Below, one piece after another: positions 36,463 through 45,373 of a stretch of 56,068 nucleotides of DNA. The DNA is from Bacillus canaveralius (GTDB lineage Bacteria > Bacillota > Bacilli > Bacillales > Cytobacillaceae). The notes under the pieces are model-generated. The model saw only the letters and a program-made list of their open reading frames with translations. It ran no database searches and had not been told where the DNA came from. How positions within the stretch are numbered: position 1 is the first letter of the stretch; each line of letters begins with the position of its first letter. The position numbers were made by a program, and so were the translations under genes. The stretch lies in the NCBI RefSeq assembly GCF_002860125.1, contig NZ_PGVA01000034.1, positions 1-56,068 on the forward strand, in the 5' to 3' direction.

Positions 36463-36954
36463 ATGAATTGGCAAAAGCTGTTTCAAATGCAAAAAAATCT
36501 TGACAATCACATTGAATCGGAACACCAGCTTCATGGTACAGACCTGTTTAACCATAAGGTGCTTGCTCTCCTCGTTGAGATTGGCGAATTAGCCAACGAA
36601 ACGCGCTGCTTTAAATTTTGGAGCAAAAAAGGGCCGTCTCCCGAACACGTCATCCTGGAGGAGTATGTGGATGGCATCCATTTTATTTTATCAATCGGCA
36701 TTGAGAGCGGTTTTGAAAGCATAGAAGTGGCCCAACTGCGCACTGAAGCTGAAAGCACATTAAGTGAGCAATTTTTAAAGGTGTATAAAAATGCCCTTCA
36801 TTTTCAAAAAAACCGCAGCTTACAAGATTATCAGCAGTTGCTCGAAAACTATCTCCAGTTGGCCGGACTGCTCGGTTTTTCAGGGGACGAGATTGAAGGG
36901 GCGTACTTCGCAAAAAATGAAGTAAACTATGAGAGGCAGCGGCAAGGTTATTAA
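36463..36954 (+). CDS. Dimeric dUTP diphosphatase (all-alpha NTP pyrophosphatase fold)
   Basis: Hydrolyses dUTP (and often dUDP) to dUMP, keeping uracil out of DNA. The protein is 163 aa of the dimeric, MazG-related dUTPase class, not the trimeric beta-barrel type. The metal-binding helix pair is visible as ALLVEIGELANETRCFKFW followed by EEYVDGIHFILSIGIESGF, giving the E-x-x-E and E-x-x-D pattern. ATG at 36463; the ribosome site AAGGAAGGG (36442-36450) is rather far, so a leader codon such as TTG at 36427 is possible but unsupported. Confidence 0.85.
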   Translation: MNWQKLFQMQKNLDNHIESEHQLHGTDLFNHKVLALLVEIGELANETRCFKFWSKKGPSPEHVILEEYVDGIHFILSIGIESGFESIEVAQLRTEAESTLSEQFLKVYKNALHFQKNRSLQDYQQLLENYLQLAGLLGFSGDEIEGAYFAKNEVNYERQRQGY

Positions 36955-37027
36955 CGGAATTTTTGTATAATTAAAACAGGTTCAAGTATAATGAAGTTGG
37001 AAACTACATATTAAGGGAGTCGATATG

Positions 37028-38113
37028 ATGGCTAATTTGGATGAAACTTTGACGATGTTAAAAGATTTAACCGATGCAAGAGGCATTCCCGGAAACGAAC
37101 GAGAAGTTCGCGAAGTAATGAAAAAATACATAGCTCCGTTTGCTGATGAATTAACAAGTGATGGATTGGGCAGCTTAATTGCCAAGAAAGTCGGCCAGGA
37201 AGGCGGGCCGAAAATTATGGTTGCCGGTCACCTTGATGAAGTTGGTTTTATGATTACAAGTATTGATGACAAAGGGTTCTTGAGGTTTCAGACTGTCGGG
37301 GGCTGGTGGTCACAGGTTATGCTGGCCCAGCGTGTCACGATCGTGACAAGTAAAGGCGATGTTACCGGTATCATCGGCTCTAAACCACCTCATATTCTAA
37401 CTGCAGAAGCAAGGAAGAAACCGGTCGAAATTAAAGACATGTTTATTGATATCGGAGCATCAAGCCGTGAAGAAGCTTTGGAATGGGGAGTCAAGCCTGG
37501 TGATATGGCTGTCCCGTACTTTGAATTCACTGTCATGAAGAATGAAAAAATGCTTTTGGCGAAAGCCTGGGATAACCGGATCGGCTGTGCGATAGCAATC
37601 GATGTTTTAAGGCAATTACAGGGGCAGCAACATCCGAACGTTGTCTATGGCGTCGGAACCGTTCAAGAGGAAGTTGGCTTGCGCGGTGCCCGTACTTCTG
37701 CCGAAACGATTGAACCGGATATTGGCTTTGCAGTCGATGTCGGTATCGCCGGGGACACTCCGGGAGTTTCTGAGAAAGAAGCACTCAGCAAAATGGGGAA
37801 AGGCCCGCAAATTATCTTGTATGATGCCTCAATGGTTTCCCACAAAGGATTGCGCGACCTTGTGACCGACACAGCTGACGAACTGAATATTCCATACCAA
37901 TTTGATGCCATTTCAGGCGGCGGTACAGATTCAGGTGCCATTCATGTCAGCCATAATGGAGTACCATCTCTGGCAATCACGATTGCAACACGTTATATTC
38001 ACTCGCATGCGGCAGTGCTCCACCGCGATGATTACGAAAACGCCGTCAGACTGATAGTCGAAGTGATCAAAAGGCTGGACAAAGATACAGTAGATAAAAT
38101 TACATTTGCATAG
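37028..38113 (+). CDS. ysdC: M42-family metallo-aminopeptidase YsdC
   Basis: Zinc- or cobalt-dependent aminopeptidase of 361 aa, the same length as B. subtilis YsdC. M42 enzymes form tetrahedral shells and trim peptides. Metal ligands are in [12 protein letters not shown], the Asp of [21 protein letters not shown] (catalytic Glu and ligand), [13 protein letters not shown] and the final His of [23 protein letters not shown] at 37028 is 8 nt after AAGGGAG (37013-37019); ATG at 37025 is the alternative. A strong terminator follows. Confidence 0.93.
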   Translation: MANLDETLTMLKDLTDARGIPGNEREVREVMKKYIAPFADELTSDGLGSLIAKKVGQEGGPKIMVAGHLDEVGFMITSIDDKGFLRFQTVGGWWSQVMLAQRVTIVTSKGDVTGIIGSKPPHILTAEARKKPVEIKDMFIDIGASSREEALEWGVKPGDMAVPYFEFTVMKNEKMLLAKAWDNRIGCAIAIDVLRQLQGQQHPNVVYGVGTVQEEVGLRGARTSAETIEPDIGFAVDVGIAGDTPGVSEKEALSKMGKGPQIILYDASMVSHKGLRDLVTDTADELNIPYQFDAISGGGTDSGAIHVSHNGVPSLAITIATRYIHSHAAVLHRDDYENAVRLIVEVIKRLDKDTVDKITFA

Positions 38114-38124
38114 AACTATCATTA

Positions 38125-38152
38125 CCCCGGCTTAAATGAGCCGGGGATTTTT
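38125..38152 (+). terminator. Terminator after ysdC
   Basis: CCCCGGCT (38125-38132) pairs with AGCCGGGG (38139-38146), then ATTTTT. Confidence 0.93.
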
Positions 38153-38238
38153 CAATAGAGAATAATGACTTATTTTCGATAATAAGATTTGGTTTGAAGA
38201 GTGAATAAAAGTTCTCAGGGTCAGAGGCTTATATAAAT

Positions 38239-38270
38239 AAAACAGCCTTGCCATTTCAGGAGGCTGTTTT
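38239..38270 (-). terminator. Terminator of sspI
   Basis: AAAACAGCCT (38239-38248) pairs with AGGCTGTTTT (38261-38270); on the - strand the stem ends in TTTTATTTATAT just past the sspI stop. Confidence 0.8.
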
Positions 38271-38276
38271 GTCATA

Positions 38277-38483
38277 TTATTTTAAGCCGCTTTCAAGTGC
38301 CTGGAGCATTTCGCGTTTATCTTGATCAGAAGAATGATTCCAGATGACCTCAAAGAGGACGCCGAGGCCGGGGAGCATCTTTTCTTCCCCGCTTTCAATC
38401 GCATCAATGATTGTATCCTCCAGTTCTTCCTGGGAATTACCGGTTACATTGTGAATAACCGCATGGCGTATATTTATATCCAC
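38277..38483 (-). CDS. sspI: Small acid-soluble spore protein SspI
   Basis: Minor small acid-soluble protein found in the spore core, 68 aa (B. subtilis SspI 71). The sequence reads [47 protein letters not shown], nearly identical in pattern to SspI. Start is GTG at 38483, 7 nt after AAAGGAG on the - strand; an in-frame extension up to 38546 is not conserved. Expected to be transcribed in the forespore by sigma-G, but I could not place the promoter with confidence. Divergent from ysgA. Confidence 0.9.
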   Translation of the reverse strand: MDINIRHAVIHNVTGNSQEELEDTIIDAIESGEEKMLPGLGVLFEVIWNHSSDQDKREMLQALESGLK

Positions 38484-38637
38484 ATTAACACTCCTTTCAA
38501 ATTGTATCGTTATTATCTTTTCAACTTTAGGATTTATTATGTACAAGAGATAAGCTATAATTAGGGAATTGACCCGGAGTTACCGCTGAGCGGACTCGAA
38601 GCGAGCTTTATTTAACAGGGCCGGAGGTGAGAGCGTC

Positions 38638-39393
38638 TTGAAACACATTCACTCTTTAAGTAATCCACAAGTGAAGCAGTGGAAAAAGCTGCTGACGAAA
38701 AAAGAACGTGATAAAACAAGAACCTTCCTTGTAGAAGGCTTCCACCTTGTGGAAGAGGCATTGGCATCAGATGGCCGGGTGCTCGAGCTGATTGTCAGTG
38801 AAGATACCGATATTCCGACCCGATGGAATTACGGTGAAACACCGATTACAACCGTCACTGCTGAAATTATTAAGGCCATTTCCGATACAGAGGCTCCACA
38901 AGGAGTTCTGGCGGTTTGCCAGCAGGAACAAGCAGTACAGCCTGATTTCAACGGCAGGACATTCCTGCTAATCGATGCTGTCCAGGATCCCGGGAATTTG
39001 GGCACGATGATCAGGACAGCCGATGCTGCCGGGGTGGATGTGGTTGTCGTTGGGGATGGAAGTGTTGATATGTATAATCCAAAGGTGCTGCGCTCCGCAC
39101 AGGGCAGCCATTTTCACCTGCCGGTTATCAGGGCCAGCCTGTTTGAGTGGCTGGACAAATTGCAGGGTCAGAACATACCGGTTTACGGTACAGCGCTGGA
39201 AAACGGTGTGAATTTCTCCGAGGTGACTCCTCGTGAATCGTTTGCGTTGTTGGTAGGAAATGAAGGAAGCGGCGTCAATCGTGATCTTCTTGAGAAAACG
39301 ACGAAAAATTTATTTATTCCGATCCATGGGAAAAGTGAATCATTAAACGTCGCAGTTGCAGCAGGAATTCTTCTATACTATTTGAAAAAGTAA
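38638..39393 (+). CDS. ysgA: TrmH/SpoU-family RNA 2'-O-methyltransferase YsgA
   Basis: SAM-dependent RNA methyltransferase of the SPOUT superfamily, 251 aa; the RNA target is not known for sure. The N-terminal substrate-binding domain has KKERDKTRTFLVEGFHLVEEAL; the knotted domain has LIDAVQDPGNLGTMIRTADAAGVDVVVV (motif 1), FALLVGNEGSGVNRDLL (motif 2) and IPIHGKSESLNVAVAAGILLYYL (motif 3). TTG at 38638 follows GGAGGTGA. The region upstream has two small hairpins (CCGCT/AGCGG and CTCG/CGAG, 38583-38605) of unknown meaning. Confidence 0.9.
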   Translation: MKHIHSLSNPQVKQWKKLLTKKERDKTRTFLVEGFHLVEEALASDGRVLELIVSEDTDIPTRWNYGETPITTVTAEIIKAISDTEAPQGVLAVCQQEQAVQPDFNGRTFLLIDAVQDPGNLGTMIRTADAAGVDVVVVGDGSVDMYNPKVLRSAQGSHFHLPVIRASLFEWLDKLQGQNIPVYGTALENGVNFSEVTPRESFALLVGNEGSGVNRDLLEKTTKNLFIPIHGKSESLNVAVAAGILLYYLKK

Positions 39394-39411
39394 ACTTTTT
39401 ATGAAAACCGT

Positions 39412-39440
39412 TTGAAACGGGGAGAATAATATATTATAAT
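39412..39440 (+). promoter_or_regulatory. pheST promoter
   Basis: TTGAAA (39412-39417), 17-bp spacer, TATAAT (39435-39440); start near 39447. Confidence 0.85.
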
Positions 39441-39446
39441 AAACAG

Positions 39447-39725
39447 CAAAATTGTAAAAATGAAAAACGATGATGGAGAAAAGTAGCTTGCATAAACCAT
39501 TTAGGAAGAAAATGCCGCAGACTGGAAGCATTTTTATGGACATGTAAGTGAAGTTCACCTCCGAAGTTGGCACCGGGACCAGTCGCCCGATTGTAAAGGT
39601 GCATCGGCGCGAGCCGTTATTCCAATGAAGTGAATGTGCACGTTTTTTTCGCATGCATGTTAACAAGGGTGGTACCGCGAATTCAAAACCTCGTCCCTTT
39701 TCAGGGATTGAGGTTTTTTATTTTT
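39447..39725 (+). promoter_or_regulatory. T-box leader of pheST, phenylalanine-specific
   Basis: Stem I starts with GATGATGGAGAAAAGTAG. The CTTGCAT helix pairs with ATGTAAG, after which TGAAG-TTC-A presents UUC (39554-39556), a Phe codon, in the specifier position. The T-box core GGGTGGTACCGCG is at 39667-39679. The terminator AAAACCTC...TCCCT/AGGGA...GAGGTTTT (39685-39716) ends in a T-tract. Uncharged tRNA-Phe should allow read-through. Confidence 0.93.
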
Positions 39726-39751
39726 CCATGAAACGAATAGGAGGAAACGAC

Positions 39752-40789
39752 ATGCAAGAGCGTTTACAACAACTGCAAGCAGAAGCTTTGCACAAAGTGG
39801 ACAATGCATCAGGTTTGAAAGAACTGAACGACATCCGTGCTGCTTATTTGGGCAAGAAAGGCCCGATCACCGAAGTGTTGAAAGGAATGGGGAAATTATC
39901 GGCAGAAGAACGACCGAAAATGGGGGCACTTGCAAACGAAGTGCGTGATGCGATTACAGCTGCGATTGAATCAAAACAACAACTGTTGGAAGAAGCAGCT
40001 GTTGTTGAGCAGCTTGCTTCAGAAACGATCGATGTGACATTGCCAGGCCGCCCCGTCAAGGTAGGCAACCACCATCCGTTGACAAGGATCATTGAGGAAA
40101 TTGAGGATTTGTTTATGGGGATGGGTTATGCAGTCGCTGAAGGCCCGGAAGTCGAGCAGGATTATTACAACTTTGAAGCTTTAAACTTTCCTAAAGGACA
40201 TCCGGCAAGGGATATGCAGGATTCCTACTATATTTCGGATGATATTTTGCTTCGTACTCACACATCGGGTGTACAAGCAAGGACGATGGAAAAAAATCAC
40301 GGGAAAGGCCCGGTTAAAATTATCTGTCCCGGAAAAGTATACCGGCGTGATAATGATGATGCCACCCATTCTCATCAATTTATGCAAATTGAAGGACTTG
40401 TCGTTGATGAAAACATTCGCTTGAGTGACCTGAAAGGGACACTGGATCTATTTGCGAAGAAAATGTTTGGCGAAGACCGCGAAATTCGGTTGCGCCCGAG
40501 CTTTTTCCCGTTTACAGAACCATCCGTCGAAATGGATATATCCTGCAAATTTTGCGGAGGCACAGGCTGCGGTGTTTGTAAAGATACAGGCTGGATCGAA
40601 ATTCTCGGTGCCGGAATGGTTCACCCAAATGTTCTCGAAATGGCCGGCTACGATTCAAAGAAATATACGGGCTTTGCATTTGGATTGGGGATTGAGAGAA
40701 TTGCGATGCTAAAATATGGCGTTGACGATATCCGCCATTTCTATACAAATGACAACCGTTTCTTAAAACAATTTTCTGTGCATGAATAA
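39752..40789 (+). CDS. pheS: Phenylalanyl-tRNA synthetase alpha subunit
   Basis: Catalytic subunit of the alpha2-beta2 enzyme that charges tRNA-Phe. The protein is 345 aa. An N-terminal coiled-coil arm (about 1-85) reaches the tRNA; the class II core has [20 protein letters not shown], motif 2 [21 protein letters not shown] and the C-terminal motif 3 [48 protein letters not shown] is also diagnostic. ATG at 39752 follows AGGAGGAAA; the upstream in-frame codons lie inside the T-box terminator. Confidence 0.97.
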   Translation: MQERLQQLQAEALHKVDNASGLKELNDIRAAYLGKKGPITEVLKGMGKLSAEERPKMGALANEVRDAITAAIESKQQLLEEAAVVEQLASETIDVTLPGRPVKVGNHHPLTRIIEEIEDLFMGMGYAVAEGPEVEQDYYNFEALNFPKGHPARDMQDSYYISDDILLRTHTSGVQARTMEKNHGKGPVKIICPGKVYRRDNDDATHSHQFMQIEGLVVDENIRLSDLKGTLDLFAKKMFGEDREIRLRPSFFPFTEPSVEMDISCKFCGGTGCGVCKDTGWIEILGAGMVHPNVLEMAGYDSKKYTGFAFGLGIERIAMLKYGVDDIRHFYTNDNRFLKQFSVHE

Positions 40790-40803
40790 AGGAGGATTCC
40801 GAA

Positions 40804-43218
40804 ATGTTCGTTTCTTATAGATGGCTCCAGGATTACGTTGATCTATCAGGCGTAAGCCCGGTTGAACTGGCCGAAAAAATTACTAAAAGCGGGATTGAGG
40901 TTGAAGGCGTTACCATTTTAAACGAAGGAATACGTGACGTTGTCATCGGGCATGTGCTCGAATGCGAACAGCATCCGAATGCCGATAAGCTGAACAAATG
41001 TTTAGTAGATATCGGAGAAGAGGAGCCCGTGCAAATTATTTGCGGTGCCGCTAATGTTGGTAAAGGGCAGAAGGTTGCGGTAGCTAAAGTAGGCGCCGTC
41101 CTGCCTGGGAATTTTAAAATCAAAAAGGCGAAGCTGCGCGGAGAAGAATCAAACGGGATGATTTGTTCCCTCCAGGAGCTTGGCATTGAAAGCAAGCTTG
41201 TTGCCAAGGAATATTCCGAAGGGATTTTTGTATTCCCGGAGGATACAGAAGTTGGTGCAGATGCAATTGCCGAGTTAGGCAGGGATGATCATGTCTTGGA
41301 GCTTGGCTTAACACCAAACCGTTCCGATTGCTTAAGCATGCTTGGTGTTGCCTATGAAGTGGCAGCCATCCTTGGCAGGGGAGTAAACCTTCCTGTGACA
41401 GCAGTATCGGAGGTTGCCGAAAAAGCGGCTGATTATATAAAAATAACCGTTGAAGCAATAGAGGACAATCCTTTGTACGTTGCGAAGGTCATCAAGACTG
41501 TAAAGATCGGGCCAGCTCCACTCTGGATGCAGGGCAGGCTGATGGCCGCCGGTATTCGCCCGCATAACAATGTCGTTGATATCACGAACTATATTTTGCT
41601 AGAGTATGGCCAGCCGCTTCATGCTTTCGATTATGACCGGTTCGGATCAAAAGAAATTGTCGTACGGCGTGCCAAAAACGGTGAAATCATTGAAACGCTC
41701 GATGATGTGAAGCGTGAATTAACGGAAGACCATCTTGTGATCACAAATGGCACGGAGCCGGTCGCAATTGCCGGGGTCATGGGTGGAGCAAATTCCGAGG
41801 TTGGTCGCGATACGACAACTGTGTTATTGGAGTCAGCGTATTTTGCTGGACGAACGGTACGAAAAGCTTCCAAGGATCACGGATTGCGCAGTGAGGCGAG
41901 CGCCCGGTTTGAAAAGGGTGTTGATCCAAACAGGGTTCGTGCGGCGGCCGAACGGGCAGCAGCTCTGCTTGCAGAATATGCCGGCGGCGAAGTGCTCGAA
42001 GGGTCTGCAGAGGTAGATGAGCTTGATATTGAGCCTGCTGTTATTTCAATAAGCCTAGAGAAGATCAACCGCGTGCTTGGCACAGATTTGACAGTTAACA
42101 AAGTTAAAGATATTTTCGAACGACTGCAATTTGGAGTCAGTGTGGATAATGATCTGTTCACAGTAACGGTTCCGACGAGGCGCGGGGATATTACAATCGA
42201 AGAAGATTTAATCGAAGAGGCCGGACGATTATTCGGTTATGATAATCTTCCGACAACTTTGCCGGTCGTCGCTTCCACACCGGGAGCTCTAACGGATTAT
42301 CAAAAGAAACGACGTGCTGTCCGCCGTTATTTAGAGGGTGCCGGCTTGTTCCAGGCAGTTACGTATTCGCTAACAAGTGCTGAAAAGGCAGAACAGTACG
42401 CCCTTGAAAAGCGCGAACCGATTCGGCTGGCAATGCCGATGAGTGAGGAGCGAAGCATTCTGCGGTTAAGCATAGTTCCCCAGCTGCTTGAAGTATTAAA
42501 ACATAATGTTGCCCGCCAGCTTGACAGTGTGGCTGTTTATGAAACAGGATCTGTCTTTCTTGCCAGAGCAGGGCAAGAGCTCCCGGAAGAGCGTGAGCAC
42601 CTCGCTGCCGCGATTACGGGTTTATGGCAATCTCATCCTTGGCAGGGCGAAAAGAAGCCAGTCGATTTCTATGTTATAAAAGGAATTTTAGAGGGGCTTT
42701 TTGCAAGGCTGAGCCTTGAGAATCAGGTCGAATTTCGCCAGGCTTCGCTAGATGGCCTCCATCCGGGGCGCACGGCAGAAGTTTATTTATCAGGTGAAAA
42801 AGTCGGCTTCATCGGCCAGGTTCACCCCGCCGTGCAAAAGGCGATGGATTTGAAGGAAACATATGTATGCGAACTTTCACTAAACACAATTTTGGAAGCA
42901 GAAGTTGCTCCTTTACAATATGAGGCCATTCCCCGCTTCCCGTCAATTACCAGAGACATTGCCCTTGTCGTTGATACAGAAAAAACGGCAGGCGAGCTCG
43001 GAGCGATTATTAAGGAAGCAGGCGGCAAGCTGCTGAAAGAGGTTCACGTCTTTGACCTGTATGAAGGAGAACGGATGGAAGCGGGCAAGAAGTCGCTCGC
43101 CTTTTCCTTAAAATATTTCGATCCGGAGCGGACTTTAGCAGACGAAGATGTCGCAAAAACCCATGATAAAGTCCTCGCAGCCGTAAAAGAGAAAGCAGGA
43201 GCAACGCTTAGAGGATAA
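40804..43218 (+). CDS. pheT: Phenylalanyl-tRNA synthetase beta subunit
   Basis: Non-catalytic partner subunit for tRNA binding and editing, 804 aa. Domains in order: N-terminal EMAP-like tRNA-binding region (about 40-150: [15 protein letters not shown]), B3/B4 editing domain (about 205-400), B5 domain (about 410-475), a class II-like core lacking catalysis ([10 protein letters not shown] onward), and the C-terminal anticodon-binding ferredoxin-like domain with [15 protein letters not shown] and LFDLYEGE-like [13 protein letters not shown] follows AAGGAGGA, 15 bp after pheS. Confidence 0.97.
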   Translation: MFVSYRWLQDYVDLSGVSPVELAEKITKSGIEVEGVTILNEGIRDVVIGHVLECEQHPNADKLNKCLVDIGEEEPVQIICGAANVGKGQKVAVAKVGAVLPGNFKIKKAKLRGEESNGMICSLQELGIESKLVAKEYSEGIFVFPEDTEVGADAIAELGRDDHVLELGLTPNRSDCLSMLGVAYEVAAILGRGVNLPVTAVSEVAEKAADYIKITVEAIEDNPLYVAKVIKTVKIGPAPLWMQGRLMAAGIRPHNNVVDITNYILLEYGQPLHAFDYDRFGSKEIVVRRAKNGEIIETLDDVKRELTEDHLVITNGTEPVAIAGVMGGANSEVGRDTTTVLLESAYFAGRTVRKASKDHGLRSEASARFEKGVDPNRVRAAAERAAALLAEYAGGEVLEGSAEVDELDIEPAVISISLEKINRVLGTDLTVNKVKDIFERLQFGVSVDNDLFTVTVPTRRGDITIEEDLIEEAGRLFGYDNLPTTLPVVASTPGALTDYQKKRRAVRRYLEGAGLFQAVTYSLTSAEKAEQYALEKREPIRLAMPMSEERSILRLSIVPQLLEVLKHNVARQLDSVAVYETGSVFLARAGQELPEEREHLAAAITGLWQSHPWQGEKKPVDFYVIKGILEGLFARLSLENQVEFRQASLDGLHPGRTAEVYLSGEKVGFIGQVHPAVQKAMDLKETYVCELSLNTILEAEVAPLQYEAIPRFPSITRDIALVVDTEKTAGELGAIIKEAGGKLLKEVHVFDLYEGERMEAGKKSLAFSLKYFDPERTLADEDVAKTHDKVLAAVKEKAGATLRG

Positions 43219-43221
43219 TAG

Positions 43222-43247
43222 CATTAAACAGTGGAGAATGCTTTTTA
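43222..43247 (+). terminator. Weak terminator just after pheT
   Basis: GCATT pairs with AATGC, followed by TTTTTAA. It is backed up by the stronger shared hairpin at 43256-43303. Confidence 0.4.
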
Positions 43248-43255
43248 ATGAAGCT

Positions 43256-43303
43256 AAAAAAACACAAGCGAAACGCCATTCACCGGCTTCGCTTGTGTTT
43301 TTT
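43256..43303. terminator. Bidirectional terminator between pheT and rnhC
   Basis: AAAAAACACAAGCGAA pairs with TTCGCTTGTGTTTTTT around a 15-nt loop. It serves the converging pheT (+) and rnhC (-) genes. Confidence 0.92.
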
Positions 43304-44231
43304 AATTCTGTTTTCTAATTCTGATCGCTTTTTCCGTGTTGGCAAAGTGCATCTTGGCGAATTGCGGGAGAGATTCGATTCCCTTTTCATTGATCAGCCG
43401 TGCGCCAGCCTGGTCAACAAGTGCGCCAGCCCCTTTTGGGAGCGTAAATCCGGCCGCGTCGCTTAATTCCTCAAAGCAGCGGACAAATGCATAACGGGCA
43501 ATAATTGACGCTGCCGCAACTGAAAGGTGGATTCCCTCAGCCTTTGTGCTAAAAAAGACGCGTTCCTTTTGGACCTTTTGCTGTCCTTTTAAGTGTTGAT
43601 AATAGACCTTTTCCTCGGCAAACTGGTCAATTAAAATGGCTTCGGGCTGCTCTGGTGCGATTTTTTCCAAAAGCTGGCCGATTGCCTGATTATGTAGCAG
43701 CGCTTTGATTTTTCCCTGTGACATGCCTGATTGCTGATACTTGTTATATTTGTCATTTTTCAACACTAATAGCCTGTAAGGGATTAGTTTAATCAGTTCT
43801 TTGGCGATCATGGAAATTTTCGCGTCGTTTAAATTTTTTGAATCGCGGACGCCAAGGTCTTTTAAAGCCGGCATATCTTCCTTTCTCACATAAGCAGCGA
43901 CAACGGTAATCGGCCCAAAATAATCTCCGGTACCGACTTCATCTGATCCAATCACGGATAGATTGGCAAAGTTCGCAGGCAAGTGGCTTCCCGCCGCTTT
44001 TACCGTTTTCTGCTCTTTCTTTGGAGCTGCTTCGCCCCATTTCGATGCTTCTCTTTCACTTTCGGGACCTTGAAAAAGGACTTTACCAGATTTATATGCA
44101 GTAATCGTGCACCCGGGAATTTTAGCAGAAAAAATACTGCCTGGCGGAGTTTTATCACTGATTGAGCGGTTATAATGGATCTTCATTTCATAGATCTCCG
44201 CTTCCTTTTTGTTTAAAACTACATTGCTCAT
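43302..44231 (-). CDS. rnhC: Ribonuclease HIII
   Basis: Cuts RNA in RNA-DNA hybrids, with a preference for Mg2+. The protein is 309 aa. The N-terminal extension (about 1-85), typical of HIII enzymes and used for hybrid binding, is followed by the RNase H2-like core with VIGSDEVGTGDYFGPITV (Asp97 and Glu98) and LIDQF; ADYA-type C-terminal motif appears as AAASIIARYAF. ATG at 44231 follows AGGAGTG on the - strand. Divergent from zapA, the usual Bacillus order. Confidence 0.94.
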   Translation of the reverse strand: MSNVVLNKKEAEIYEMKIHYNRSISDKTPPGSIFSAKIPGCTITAYKSGKVLFQGPESEREASKWGEAAPKKEQKTVKAAGSHLPANFANLSVIGSDEVGTGDYFGPITVVAAYVRKEDMPALKDLGVRDSKNLNDAKISMIAKELIKLIPYRLLVLKNDKYNKYQQSGMSQGKIKALLHNQAIGQLLEKIAPEQPEAILIDQFAEEKVYYQHLKGQQKVQKERVFFSTKAEGIHLSVAAASIIARYAFVRCFEELSDAAGFTLPKGAGALVDQAGARLINEKGIESLPQFAKMHFANTEKAIRIRKQN

Positions 44232-44399
44232 TTCTTACACTCCTGACTATTTTTGCTCATATTTATCTCAAAAAATATTATCGTTTATATAATATAAAAT
44301 GTTGATGGCCACGTTCTTAATCTGTAATGACCCTTTGACTTTCCCTGATTTTACGTTCATGTTATAGTATAGATTAGGATTCTTAGATTGGGGGCATAA

Positions 44400-44663
44400 A
44401 TGTTGTCAGATCGACAAAACACTCGCACTATTGTAGATATATACGGACAGCAATATGTCATTGTCGGTCCGGAAAGCAATAGCCATATACGGCTGGTCGC
44501 CACAATGGTCGACGATAAAATGCGCGAAATCAGCTCGAAGAATCCTTCACTCGACACGAACAAGCTGGCCGTTTTAACGGCTGTGAATGCCGTGAATGAT
44601 TATTTAAATATAAAGGATCGGTTAGAACGGCTTGAAAACGAATTAAAAAGAGTAAAGGACTGA
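44400..44663 (+). CDS. zapA: Cell division protein ZapA
   Basis: FtsZ-ring stabiliser, 87 aa (B. subtilis 85). The N-terminal globular part has TRTIVDIYGQQYVIVGPESNSHIRLVATMVDDKMREI, and SKNPSLDTNKLAVLTAVNAVNDYL leads into a C-terminal coiled coil (DRLERLENELKRVK). ATG at 44400 follows ATTGGGGG. It is 7 bp from the cvpA-like gene, so they form one transcript. Confidence 0.93.
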   Translation: MLSDRQNTRTIVDIYGQQYVIVGPESNSHIRLVATMVDDKMREISSKNPSLDTNKLAVLTAVNAVNDYLNIKDRLERLENELKRVKD

Positions 44664-44670
44664 AAAGGTC

Positions 44671-45213
44671 ATGCTGGATCTCGCAATTATTATTATTTTA
44701 ATTTTTGGCTTTTTGATAGGTTTAAGAAGAGGATTTATATTACAGCTGATCCATTTGACAGGTTTCATTATTGCCTTCATTATCGCACATATGTATTATG
44801 ATCAGCTGGCTCCCAAGCTGACGCTTTGGGTACCGTATCCTTCCTTTAACAGCGATGCAACCTTTGATATGCTGCTTGGGAACGCGGATTTGGAAAGTGC
44901 CTATTACCGGGCGATCGCGTTCGCTGCGATTTTCTTTGCTGTGAAAATACTGCTGCAAATTATCGGTTCGATGCTTGATTTTGTTGCTCATTTACCAATT
45001 TTAAAACAGCTTAACGTCTGGGCGGGCGGAATACTCGGGTTTGTAGAAGTTTATCTTATCATTTTTATTCTATTATACATAGCTGCGCTTCTTCCAGTTG
45101 AAAATATTCAAAGGCCATTAAACGATTCGCTAATGGCACAATACATAGTTGAGCATACTCCGTTTTTATCGCAGCAGATCAAAGAATTGTGGATTGAATA
45201 TATGGCTGCATAA
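44671..45213 (+). CDS. yshB: CvpA family membrane protein (YshB)
   Basis: A 180-aa integral membrane protein of the CvpA family, named for colicin V production in E. coli; the general role is unknown. Four or five hydrophobic segments, beginning LDLAIIIILIFGFLIGLRRGFILQLIHLTGFIIAFIIAHMYYDQLAPKL. The LAPKLTLWVPYP to LLGNADLESAYY part is the extracytoplasmic loop. ATG at 44671 with AAAAGG upstream; directly follows zapA. Terminator after the stop. Confidence 0.87.
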   Translation: MLDLAIIIILIFGFLIGLRRGFILQLIHLTGFIIAFIIAHMYYDQLAPKLTLWVPYPSFNSDATFDMLLGNADLESAYYRAIAFAAIFFAVKILLQIIGSMLDFVAHLPILKQLNVWAGGILGFVEVYLIIFILLYIAALLPVENIQRPLNDSLMAQYIVEHTPFLSQQIKELWIEYMAA

Positions 45214-45241
45214 CTTCTCTTTCATGGAGAAGTTTTTCTTT
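45212..45241 (+). terminator. Terminator after yshB
   Basis: AACTTCTC (45212-45219) pairs with GAGAAGTT (45227-45234), T-tract follows; it overlaps the stop codon. Confidence 0.88.
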
Positions 45242-45373
45242 TCGTACCGACGGCTGCTGCTCAAGCTAGATTTAAGTAAGCTTTTCCTGGTTTGTGTTGT
45301 ATCATGCAAGGACTGTTGACCAACTGAAAAGAATGGCGCTAACAAAATGCAATCGAAAAGGCAGGGACCATTT

